A DNA stretch of 64,000 bases. Origin: Actinomyces lilanjuaniae. GTDB lineage: Bacteria > Actinomycetota > Actinomycetes > Actinomycetales > Actinomycetaceae. This document shows, piece after piece, positions 18,496-25,995 of the stretch. The notes below the pieces were generated by a model. It was not told where the DNA came from. It saw only the letters and a list, made by a program, of their open reading frames with translations, and made no database searches. The stretch covers positions 2,960,913-3,024,912 of the forward strand of contig NZ_CP032514.1 of NCBI RefSeq assembly GCF_003606385.1, in the 5' to 3' direction. How positions within the stretch are numbered: position 1 is the stretch's first letter; each line of letters opens with the position of its first letter. Position numbers and translations under genes: made by a program.

Positions 18496-19322
18496 ACCGG
18501 TTCCTCCAGCTCCTCCAGAGCCTGGCGCAGCTCCTCGTCACTGGGTGCCTTCCCGTGAAAGGCCGAGGTGTTCTCCATGAAGGAGACTCCCTTCCCCTTG
18601 ACTGTGCGGGCAATGATGATGGTGGGCACCCCCCGTGCCTGGGCGGCCGTCTCCAGCGCGGTGTCCACCGCACGCAGGTCGTGGCCGTCCACCTCAATGA
18701 CGTTCCAGCCGAAGGCCCTCCACTTCGCGCAGACGTCGCCGACGGACTTGACCCCCTCGACGGCCCCGTCCAGCTGGATCCCGTTGGCGTCCAGGACGGC
18801 GCACACGGTGTCCAGGTGGTGCGCCGCCGCCGTCATGGCGGCCTCCCAGACCTGCCCCTCCTGAATCTCCCCGTCGCCGAGCATGACGTAGTAGCGCGCC
18901 GTGACGCCGTCGTGACGGGCGGCCAGGGCGGCACCGTTGGCCACCGAGAGCCCCTGGCCCAGGGACCCCGAGGAGGAGTCGACCCAGGGCAGGTGGGTGT
19001 TGGAGGGGTGGCCCTGGAGCCTGGTAGGCATGGCCCGGAAGGTCATGAGCTCCTCGTGGGCAATGAGGCCCCTGGCGGCCATGACCGCGTAGTAGGCGGG
19101 TGTGCAGTGCCCCTTGGACAGGAAGAACATGTCCCGCTCGCGCCACAACGGCTCCTCGGGGCGGATCCGCATGTGCCGCAGGTAGAGCACCACCAGCACG
19201 TCGATGGCTGACAGCGACCCTCCCGGGTGCCCGCTGCCGGCCTTGTGCGTCATAAGGACGATGTCACGTCGGCACTGGCGTGCCACCCGGAGCATCTCCT
19301 CCAGCTCCTGGTCGTTGAGCAT
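18492..19322 (-). CDS. Transketolase, N-terminal subunit (split type)
   Basis: This 276-residue ThDP diphosphate-binding half begins at MLNDQELEEML (19322) after an AAGGAGA site. Motifs include HKAGSGHPGGSLSAIDVLVVLY, FLSKGHCTPAYYAVMA, GSLGQGLSVANG and the GDGEIQEGQVWEAAMTAAAHHLDTVCAVLDANGIQLDG ThDP/Mg signature. The frame stays open upstream to 19817, but that part is the antisense-like shadow of the DUF3830 gene. It partners with the overlapping C-terminal subunit. Split transketolases are common in archaea and some bacteria, and annotation often depends on context. Confidence 0.93.
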   Translation of the reverse strand: MLNDQELEEMLRVARQCRRDIVLMTHKAGSGHPGGSLSAIDVLVVLYLRHMRIRPEEPLWRERDMFFLSKGHCTPAYYAVMAARGLIAHEELMTFRAMPTRLQGHPSNTHLPWVDSSSGSLGQGLSVANGAALAARHDGVTARYYVMLGDGEIQEGQVWEAAMTAAAHHLDTVCAVLDANGIQLDGAVEGVKSVGDVCAKWRAFGWNVIEVDGHDLRAVDTALETAAQARGVPTIIIARTVKGKGVSFMENTSAFHGKAPSDEELRQALEELEEPV

Positions 19323-19410
19323 ACTTCTCTCCTTTTGGTCCGACGCTGCGTGCACCAGGTCCTGTCCTCCGAGCCCCGCGACGGGCCCAAGGCCTCGTTG
19401 CCGCTCCTGC

Positions 19411-19827
19411 TCACACCTCCCGTAACGAGATGTCCTGGGCTCCCTCCCAGAGGAGCCTCTCACCCAGGGCCGGCAGGTGCTGCCCACCCTCGACGACGGT
19501 GGCGAAGTGGTTCCCAGCCAGCTGTCCTGCCTTGGAGGCGAAGCTGACGTAGCCGTAGGCGATGAGCAGCTCGGTCTCGGAGACGCCACCGGGGTAGATG
19601 ACGATCTCGCCCGGGTGCGGGTAGCAGGTCCCGTTCTCGGCCTCCAGCCCCAGGTCCAGGTCCCCGAAGGGAATCCACCCTGCCTGCCCGGACCAGCGCA
19701 CGTGGATGATCTGGGACTCCAGCGGCAGAAGCCTGTCCCGCAGCGCCGCCACGGTCCGGGGAGCAGCCTCCTCCTCGTAACGTGCACGCAGGCTGAAGCC
19801 GCCGACGGTGATCTCAAGCCCTGTCAT
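19411..19827 (-). CDS. DUF3830 (cyclophilin-like fold) protein
   Basis: This 138-residue protein resembles DUF3830, an uncharacterised family with a cyclophilin-like beta-barrel. Diagnostic-looking segments are IIHVRWSGQAGWIP, ENGTCYPHPGEIVIYPGG, ELLIAYGYVSFASKAGQLAGNHFATV and a C-terminal GERLLWEGAQDI. It has no signal peptide or membrane span. It starts at ATG 19827 with AAAGG upstream and lies between the transketolase and carbamoyltransferase genes. In other genomes this family is found beside racemase, hydantoinase or amidohydrolase genes, so a small-molecule ring-opening or binding role is possible, but no activity is established to my knowledge. Confidence 0.75.
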   Translation of the reverse strand: MTGLEITVGGFSLRARYEEEAAPRTVAALRDRLLPLESQIIHVRWSGQAGWIPFGDLDLGLEAENGTCYPHPGEIVIYPGGVSETELLIAYGYVSFASKAGQLAGNHFATVVEGGQHLPALGERLLWEGAQDISLREV

Positions 19828-20011
19828 GATGACTGCCTTTCTCGTAGTTGGTGGTGCTCCCGGCCACTGCTCCTGACCGGCCTTCTCGGTGGTTGGTCCT
19901 GCTGCTCCTGGCGCTCACGGCAGCCCCCGGCCCCGTAACGACAGGTCACGCTGGCAGGAGGCTCCCGCGTTCGCGGCCACGCATCCGGTCCCTCACCGAG
20001 CAGGCCCACGC

Positions 20012-21007
20012 TCACAGCCCCAGGATCGCGGTCAACAGGGCCATCCGAATCGACACGGACTGGAGGATGGCCCGGAAGTAGAGCTGGTGGGGGCTGTCGT
20101 CGATACGCAGGTCCATCTCCCCCGCCCGACGGGGGAGAGTGTGGGTGACGTAGATCTGGTGACCCTTCTCCGCCTCCTCAGCCAATGTCTCGTAGCGCAC
20201 GAGGTAGCGGTCCATCAGCGTCTTGAACTCCTCCGCCTTGGCTCCCGCCGGAGCGGAGCACCCGGGCAGGTAGATGAGGTCCTGGGTGCGGACGAAGTCG
20301 TTGAAGCGGTCCTGGTCAAAGTCAGTCTCCTCGCGCAGTCCACCGTGGAGGGTGGAGCGGATGAGGCTGGTGACCTCCTCAGGGGCGCGGCGGTCGGAGT
20401 CCGAGCAGATCGTCACCTCCGCCCCCAGGCGTGCCAGGCCGTAGGCCATGGAGTGCCCGGTGCGGGCCTCCACCATGTCAGGGGAGACCACCGCGACGCG
20501 AAGGCCCTCGACCCGCCCGAAGCGACGCCACATGGTGTAGAGGTCCAGGAGCGCCTGAGTGGGGTGCTCCCAGTGGCCCCAGCCGCCGTTGATCACGGGA
20601 CAGGTCGCGGCCTGCGCCCCTCTCCTGGCCTCGTCCTCGTCGTGGTGGCGCAGCACCACCAGGTTGGCGTACTGGGATATACAGCGCATGGTGTCCTCAA
20701 TGGACTCCTCCTTGGCCACCGAGGAGGTGACACCGGGGTTCGCCTCGACGATCGTGTGGCCGCCCAGGCGCTGCATGGCGGTCTGAAAGCTCATCCGGGT
20801 CCGGGTCGAGGGCTGGAAGAACAGCAGGGCGAGCACCTTGTCCGGCAGCAGGTCGATCCTGGAGCGGTTGAACAGCTCCAGGACCCGTCCCAGCTCGAAG
20901 AGGTTGTAGAGCTGGTCGTCAGCCATGTCGTTGATGGAGACAAAGCTCTTGCCAACATGGTCGACGGCGCTGACGAGCTCCTCGATCGAGCGCATGTACT
21001 GGGGCAT
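20012..21007 (-). CDS. Aspartate/ornithine carbamoyltransferase-family enzyme with unknown second substrate
   Basis: This 331-residue protein follows the ATCase fold. Carbamoyl-phosphate residues are present: STRTR (67-71), Lys99 in the 80s-like loop, Arg120, HPTQ (148-151) and the LPRR loop (291-294). The Arg in ARTGHS (182), equivalent to an aspartate-carboxylate-binding Arg of ATCase, is kept. The R-x-Q motif that recognises aspartate is replaced by YLPGCSAPAG (246-255), so the second substrate is probably not aspartate. Its place after allantoinase suggests it acts on a ureido acid, perhaps by phosphorolysis to carbamoyl phosphate. The ATG at 21007 has a strong AAGGAGG site. Confidence 0.85.
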   Translation of the reverse strand: MPQYMRSIEELVSAVDHVGKSFVSINDMADDQLYNLFELGRVLELFNRSRIDLLPDKVLALLFFQPSTRTRMSFQTAMQRLGGHTIVEANPGVTSSVAKEESIEDTMRCISQYANLVVLRHHDEDEARRGAQAATCPVINGGWGHWEHPTQALLDLYTMWRRFGRVEGLRVAVVSPDMVEARTGHSMAYGLARLGAEVTICSDSDRRAPEEVTSLIRSTLHGGLREETDFDQDRFNDFVRTQDLIYLPGCSAPAGAKAEEFKTLMDRYLVRYETLAEEAEKGHQIYVTHTLPRRAGEMDLRIDDSPHQLYFRAILQSVSIRMALLTAILGL

Positions 21008-21158
21008 TGTGTCCTCCTTGTCTGGCCCTTGTCGGGTCCTTGTCTAGCCCTTGTCTGGTCCCTATCGGGTTCCTGTCGAGGTAGTGGCTGTGTCCGTGGG
21101 CTGTCACGAGTTGGAACTACCTGCCGCCCACATCGCTCGGCCATCGGCGCGGTAGGGC

Positions 21159-22535
21159 TCAGCAGCGCCTGATCACGCGACCGCCCATGGACTCGCGGTC
21201 CACCAGGCGGCCACGAAGGAAGGTGCGGTGCACCACCCCGCGCAGCCTCCGCCCGTGGTAAGGGGTGAGCTTGTTCCTGTGCTCCAGCCGCTGGGCATCG
21301 ACGACGAAGGTCTCCCGGGGGTCCATCACCACCAGGTCGGCGTCGCAGCCTGCAGCGATGGCACCCTTGCCCGGGATGCTGAAGGCCTGGCAGGGAGCAG
21401 TAGCCATCCAGCGGGCAAGGTCCTGCGGGCCCACGCCGTGCTCCTCACCAGCCGTCAGCACGGCCGCGGGCCCCACCTGCACGGAGGAGACACCGCCCCA
21501 CGCCGTGGCAAAATCTCCGGTCTGCCGGTTCTTGAGGTCCTCGGTGCAGGGAGAGTGGTCTGAGGCGACGTGGTCGATAGTGCCGTCGAGCAGCCCCTCC
21601 CACAGCGCCTGCCGGTTGGTCTCCTCCCGCAGCGGCGGGGCGCACTTGTACTCAGTGGCACCGTCAGGCACCGTGTGCGCCGCAAAGGTCAGGTAGTGGG
21701 GGCAGGTCTCCGCGGTGACCGGGACGCCGTCGTCCTTGGCCCGGCGGATCGCAGGCAGCGCCCGGGCAGAGGACAGGTGGAGGATATGCACCCGCGCCCC
21801 CGTGGCACGGGCTGCCTGGAGGACCCGGTCGATAGCCTGAACCTCCGCCTGGGACGGTCGCGAGGCCAGGTAGTCGGCGTACTCCCGCCCCACGTTCTGG
21901 GGTGCAGCCGCCAGCACCTGAGGGTCCTCGGCGTGGACGAGTAGGACCGCTCCCAGCTCGGCCACCTCGGCGGCCACCCGGTCCAGCTCCGTGTAGCTCA
22001 GGTGGCCGTACTCGGTGATACCGGAGAAGGAGGTGAAGCACTTGAAGCCAAAGACCCCGCGTTGCCACAGGGGCGCCAGCTGGGCGGTGCCGCCCGGGAC
22101 CGCTCCTGCCCACAGGCCGACGTCCACTGAGAGCCTGCCGCGGGCGGCCGCCTCTTTGGCCTCCAGCGCCTCCACTGTCGTGGTAGGAGGAGAGGAGTTG
22201 AGCGGCATGTCGATGATCGTCGTCACACCCGCGGCCAGAGCCGCCCGGGTGGCGCTCTCGTAGCCCTCCCAGCTGGTGCGGCCCGGCTCGTTGACGTGGA
22301 CGTGGGTATCCACCAGGCCGGGCATGAGGACACAGGTGCCAGGTACGCTCACCTCCGCGTCAGCACTGACAGGGGCGTCGATACCCGTCACTGCGGTGAT
22401 GCTCTCCCCGTCGACGACAACGGCGGCCGGGCGGGTGCCCCCCGGCAGGACGACCTGGCGGGAGCGGACGACCAGGTCGTGGTGCGACGGCGTGGCGGAC
22501 GTGCCTGGCAGGGTGGCAGGGGCGGTGGTCTCCAT
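21159..22535 (-). CDS. allB: Allantoinase (cyclic amidohydrolase)
   Basis: This 458-residue dinuclear metal hydrolase opens the hydantoin ring of allantoin to give allantoate. Motifs are GLVDTHVHVNEPGRTSWEGY (metal His pair plus the NEPG typical of allantoinases), the carboxylatable Lys in GFKCFTSFSG, LLVHAED, VHILHLSS and VASDHSPC with the catalytic Asp. The start METTAPATLP at 22535 fits a GGAGA site; upstream open frame to 22691 is probably non-coding. A hydantoinase/dihydropyrimidinase with another substrate cannot be excluded, but the NEPGR segment and the gcl-containing operon favour allantoin. Confidence 0.9.
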   Translation of the reverse strand: METTAPATLPGTSATPSHHDLVVRSRQVVLPGGTRPAAVVVDGESITAVTGIDAPVSADAEVSVPGTCVLMPGLVDTHVHVNEPGRTSWEGYESATRAALAAGVTTIIDMPLNSSPPTTTVEALEAKEAAARGRLSVDVGLWAGAVPGGTAQLAPLWQRGVFGFKCFTSFSGITEYGHLSYTELDRVAAEVAELGAVLLVHAEDPQVLAAAPQNVGREYADYLASRPSQAEVQAIDRVLQAARATGARVHILHLSSARALPAIRRAKDDGVPVTAETCPHYLTFAAHTVPDGATEYKCAPPLREETNRQALWEGLLDGTIDHVASDHSPCTEDLKNRQTGDFATAWGGVSSVQVGPAAVLTAGEEHGVGPQDLARWMATAPCQAFSIPGKGAIAAGCDADLVVMDPRETFVVDAQRLEHRNKLTPYHGRRLRGVVHRTFLRGRLVDRESMGGRVIRRC

Positions 22536-22703
22536 GGCGGGTCTCCGTGTCTGGTCTGTCTTGTCTGTGTGGCCTGTGGGTGTGGTCTGGTGTGTTCTGT
22601 GATCCCGGATACCCACCAGTGCCGCCCGGTACTGTCCGGGGCCGCCGGTGCCTCGCGGCTGGTGACGGGCGTCAGCAGGTTCGGGCGGCACCTGTCCTGC
22701 GCG

Positions 22704-24206
22704 TCAGCGGGAGACAGAGTCCCGATCTGCCTCCAGGTCCACGGACTCCGCCTGGCGGACCGCACGCAGCACATAGGGGTCGTGTCGGGACAGGAGAAGG
22801 TGCACACTCAGCCCCAGCGCGGCGCCGATGAACCAGGAGAAGGGGCTGAGGAACCTGCAGGGGTCGGTCGGTACCACCGCCACGGCTACCGAGGGAGCGC
22901 TGGCGACGACGAAGGCCCACACCGCCCTGAGGTTCCACCCCCGGGTGAAGGAGTGGAGGCCGTCAGCGCGGAACAGCTCGGAGACCTGAACCTTCTCCCG
23001 GCGCAGGATGTAGTAGTCGGCGATGATGATGCCGAACAGCGGCCCCAGGACGGCACCCAGGGCAGCCAGGAACACGTTGATGATGACCGGGTTGCTGTAA
23101 AGGTTCCACGGGGTGATCACCAGGGCGATGCAGGCCGAGATGACACCTCCCCGGACAAAGGTGATCCTCTCTGGCCAGGCATTGGCCAGGTCGTAGGCAG
23201 GGGAGACGAAGTTCGCCACCACGTTGATCCCTAGCGTCGCCACCGTGAAGGTCACCGCACCCAGGATGATGGCTACCGGGTGCTCGATCCGCGCGACGAG
23301 CTCGATGGGGTCAAAGATGTAGTCCCCGTAGATCCTCAGAGAGCCCGCGGTGACCAGTACAGAGACCACGGAGAAGGCGATGAAGTTGACGGGCAGGCCC
23401 CACAGGTTCGCCATCCACACGGCCCGGCGTGTCGGAGAGAACCGGGAGAAGTCGCAGAAGTTCAGCAGGAGGGTGGAGAAGTAGGACACCGTCAGGGCCA
23501 CAGCGGCTCCCACGGCGTGAGCAGTTCCCCAGCGGGCTGGGGACGTGGCAAGGTTGAGCGAGATGTGCCAGTCCGCACGCATAAGGATGTAGACGGTCAG
23601 GACGAGCATGACGACCCACACCGCAGGACCGGCCCAGTCCTGGAACCGGCGGATGGTATCCATGCCGTTGCGCAGCAGCAGCAGCTGGAGTGCCCACATG
23701 AAAAGGAAGGCGGCCCAGCCCAGGAGGCTCTCACCCAGGAACCTGGCCTGCCCGACCTCGGTGATACCGGGCCATATGCCCCCGACCAGCACGATGACGG
23801 CCCTAGAGGCCAGCCAGGTCTGGATGCCGTACCAGCAGATCGCCACGAATCCTCGCAGCAGTGCGGGCAGGTTGGAGCCCAGCGTGCCGAAGGTGATCCG
23901 CGCCAGGACGGGATAGCACAGGCCCGTCCTCTGCCCAGCAAATCCCACGAGGTTCATGAGGAGGAAGACCACGATGATGCCTACGGTCAGCGAGGCGAAC
24001 ACGGAGACGGCACCGATGCCCAGGGCGAAGAGACCAGCGGCAAAGGTGTAGCCACCGATGGAGTGAATGTCTGACATCCACATGGCGAAGAGGGAGAAGA
24101 ATCCCCAGTCCCGGCTCCTGGCCGGCGCCAGGTCGTCATTGATCAGGCGGGGATCGACCGACGCGGTCGACTCGGTCGGGTGCCCGACTAGTGTGTCGTG
24201 TTCCAC
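22704..24206 (-). CDS. NCS1-family nucleobase/hydantoin/allantoin permease (upstream copy)
   Basis: This 500-residue NCS1 symporter has about 12 spans. It has the family start PRLINDDLAP followed by WGFFSLFAMWMSDIHSIGGYTFAAGLF, and NVFLAALGAVLGPLFGIIIADYY in the C-terminal half. It starts with GTG at 24206 after GAAAGGA. It lies between the racemase and allantoinase genes, so it probably imports the operon's first substrate (allantoin or another hydantoin/ureide). The second NCS1 gene at the operon end has a similar layout but diverged sequence. Confidence 0.91.
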   Translation of the reverse strand: MEHDTLVGHPTESTASVDPRLINDDLAPARSRDWGFFSLFAMWMSDIHSIGGYTFAAGLFALGIGAVSVFASLTVGIIVVFLLMNLVGFAGQRTGLCYPVLARITFGTLGSNLPALLRGFVAICWYGIQTWLASRAVIVLVGGIWPGITEVGQARFLGESLLGWAAFLFMWALQLLLLRNGMDTIRRFQDWAGPAVWVVMLVLTVYILMRADWHISLNLATSPARWGTAHAVGAAVALTVSYFSTLLLNFCDFSRFSPTRRAVWMANLWGLPVNFIAFSVVSVLVTAGSLRIYGDYIFDPIELVARIEHPVAIILGAVTFTVATLGINVVANFVSPAYDLANAWPERITFVRGGVISACIALVITPWNLYSNPVIINVFLAALGAVLGPLFGIIIADYYILRREKVQVSELFRADGLHSFTRGWNLRAVWAFVVASAPSVAVAVVPTDPCRFLSPFSWFIGAALGLSVHLLLSRHDPYVLRAVRQAESVDLEADRDSVSR

Positions 24207-24279
24207 CGCAGCGTCCTTTCAGTCTTGTGAGCTCCACTCCACCCGCTTCAGGCGCCGTTGCCCGACCGGGTGCGCGCGG

Positions 24280-25017
24280 TCAGGTGACCTCCACGACCTC
24301 AGCGGACAGGGGCCAGCCACTGAGCCGCTTGGGACGAGGCTCGGCATAGGTGCGGACCTTGGAGGTACGCAGCCCCAGGTCCACCAGGAGCTCCGCGGTC
24401 TTGACCGCAGCAGCCACCCCCTCGACCACCGGGACTCCCAGCTCCTCGGCGAGCACGGCATCCAGTCCCGCCATACCGCCACAGCCCAGGACGACGACCT
24501 CGGCGAGGTCCTGCTCCACAGCCAGGCGGGCCTGGTGGGCAATTGCCTCCCGCGCCCGGGTGGTGTCCTCGAGCTCCAGCACGCCAAGACCGGTCGCCCG
24601 CACGGAGGTGCAGTGGCTCAGCAGGCCGAAGCACAGGAGGCGGTCCTCAATGTGGGGGACGGTGCGGTCCAGGGTGGTGACCACCGAGAAGCGGCGGCCC
24701 AGCAGCATCGCTGTGTGCACGGCCGCCTCAGTGATGTCAACAACCGGCACCTCCAAGAGCTCCATGAGGCCCTCCTTGCCGTGGTCACCGAAGCCGGCCA
24801 GGATCACAGCGTCAGCACCGCCCTGGTAGGTGACCACCGCGTCCATGACGGCAGCGGCAGCAAGATAGGACTCAAAGCCCCCCTCTACGGAGTCCGCGCC
24901 AACGACGGGGGTCAGGCCCACGACGTTCGTGCCGCTGCGGGCCACTGCGGCGGCAGCCTGGCAGATGCTGTCGGTCATGGAGGAGGTGGTGTTGACGTTG
25001 ACGGCGAGGATCTTCAT
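24280..25017 (-). CDS. Asp/Glu/hydantoin racemase-family protein lacking one catalytic Cys
   Basis: The 245-residue product starts MKILAVNVNTTSSMTDSI, a HyuE/allantoin racemase-type N-terminus, and has GCGGMAGL with Cys179 as one catalytic thiol. The N-terminal thiol position, normally in an ACFGD-like motif, reads AGFGDHG with Gly75. Two-base racemisation needs both thiols, so this protein may be an isomerase or decarboxylase-like variant, or may epimerise one direction by another residue. It is the first gene of the 12-kb ureide operon and has an operator-like palindrome about 170 bases upstream. The spontaneous racemisation of allantoin makes a racemase useful but not essential. Confidence 0.85.
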   Translation of the reverse strand: MKILAVNVNTTSSMTDSICQAAAAVARSGTNVVGLTPVVGADSVEGGFESYLAAAAVMDAVVTYQGGADAVILAGFGDHGKEGLMELLEVPVVDITEAAVHTAMLLGRRFSVVTTLDRTVPHIEDRLLCFGLLSHCTSVRATGLGVLELEDTTRAREAIAHQARLAVEQDLAEVVVLGCGGMAGLDAVLAEELGVPVVEGVAAAVKTAELLVDLGLRTSKVRTYAEPRPKRLSGWPLSAEVVEVT

Positions 25018-25185
25018 TGTTCCGCGCTCTCAGGAGGTTCGACGGTTTGCGTATCGGCACCTGGGCTCTCAGGTTCCGGGCTGCTGGGGTCCTGGACAGC
25101 CCGGGGCTTGCAGCGGGATGACGCCGTAGCACACCCACACTGCGGATCCACGGCGAGCAACTCACCCGCACTGGATACCTAAGAA

Positions 25186-25201
25186 CTCAGTGCTCTGAGG
25201 T
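25186..25201. promoter_or_regulatory. Palindromic operator candidate for the ureide operon
   Basis: CTCAG-TGCT-CTGAG is a 5-4-5 palindrome located 170 bases upstream of the racemase start. Its reverse complement plus two flanking bases (ACCTCAGAGCACTGAG, 16 bases) occurs exactly at 25888-25903, before the small membrane protein gene. Both sites lie close to a FadR-type GntR gene, the likely binder. This is inferred from repetition, symmetry and position. Confidence 0.6.
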
Positions 25202-25414
25202 CTTGTACATCCATTACACCACCGACCGCGAACCTTGGCAACCCCGGCCCTGACCCGCTCCGGCCCCAACCACGACCTCAGGGACCGACCACTGCCCCCA
25301 CCTCCGGCCCGACCTGTCAAGAACCGTAGGCGCCCCCTTACCTGGCAGCCGCCCCTGAGAGGGTTCTCCTGGCCGTCTCTCCAGCGTCGGTCCTGGCGGT
25401 GGCCAGAAACGTCA

Positions 25415-25446
25415 AGGAGGACGGCCACCGACGCAGCCGTCCTCCT
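25415..25446 (-). terminator. Strong hairpin, probable terminator of the small membrane protein gene
   Basis: An 11-base arm AGGAGGACGGC (25415-25425) pairs perfectly with GCCGTCCTCCT (25436-25446) around a 10-base loop. It lies 67 bases beyond the stop of the minus-strand gene 25513-25797, and the minus-strand sequence after it is moderately T-rich. This would insulate the ureide operon promoter. Confidence 0.55.
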
Positions 25447-25512
25447 CGCTCTCTTCCGCAAGACCCTCCCCCTGCGGCGCGCCTATTCACAGATGCGCAA
25501 ATATGGCGACTA

Positions 25513-25797
25513 TCACATTCCGGAGCGGTGAAGTAGTCGAAAGGCAGTCGCCACACAGATCACGACAGACACAAAGGCGCAGGCAAGCACCGTAGGCAGG
25601 GATCCTGCGGCCGCAGCAAAGATGATGAACATCCCCAGCACCGCCAGCAGCGCCAGCACCACAGTCACCGTGGTTACCACGGCCTCCACGTCAGCCGTGC
25701 TGACTGCGGCGCCCTCCGTCTGGCTGGCCTCCCGGGGCTGCGGGATCCCCACCGCCTCGACGGCGGAAGGACTGATAGATGCGGTTGTTGCTGACAT
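25513..25797 (-). CDS. Small membrane protein with two predicted spans
   Basis: The 94-residue product starts MSATTASISPSAVEAVG at 25797 after a GCAGGAG site. A polar head of about 38 residues precedes two hydrophobic segments (VVTTVTVVLALLAVLGMFIIFAA and TVLACAFVSVVICVATAF) and a short basic tail. No family is recognised. An exact copy, in opposite orientation, of the palindrome upstream of the ureide operon lies about 90 bases upstream of this gene, which suggests control by the same regulator and a possible accessory role in ureide uptake. The frame is open to 25869, but a start there has less support. Confidence 0.6.
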   Translation of the reverse strand: MSATTASISPSAVEAVGIPQPREASQTEGAAVSTADVEAVVTTVTVVLALLAVLGMFIIFAAAAGSLPTVLACAFVSVVICVATAFRLLHRSGM

Positions 25798-25887
25798 GGC
25801 TCCTGCTCTCTGGCATGGGCGGGAGCGCGTGAGAGCCGTGCTCCCGCACAGCCTTGTACGTCTCGACAATCCAAGCGAGCATAAACC

Positions 25888-25903
25888 ACCTCAGAGCACT
25901 GAG
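25888..25903. promoter_or_regulatory. Second copy of the palindromic operator
   Basis: ACCTCAGAGCACTGAG is the exact reverse complement of 25186-25201. It lies about 90 bases upstream of the small membrane protein start (25797) and about 90 bases downstream of the GntR stop (25996). As a palindrome it would bind a dimer equally in both copies. Confidence 0.6.
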
Positions 25904-25995
25904 CATTGTCAGATGCCTCTCACCGCTCAGGTCCTAGGGCTCCTCACAACCTGACCTGGGATCGGCGCGGCCCCTCCCTGGCTGCCCATAGGTCC

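Larger units (their letters stand above)
25018..25512. other. Promoter/leader region of the ureide operon
   Basis: No credible gene is visible in this 495-base stretch. It contains a palindromic site at 25186-25201 and a strong hairpin at 25415-25446, both listed separately. The promoter for the minus-strand operon starting at 25017 should lie here. Confidence 0.5.
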
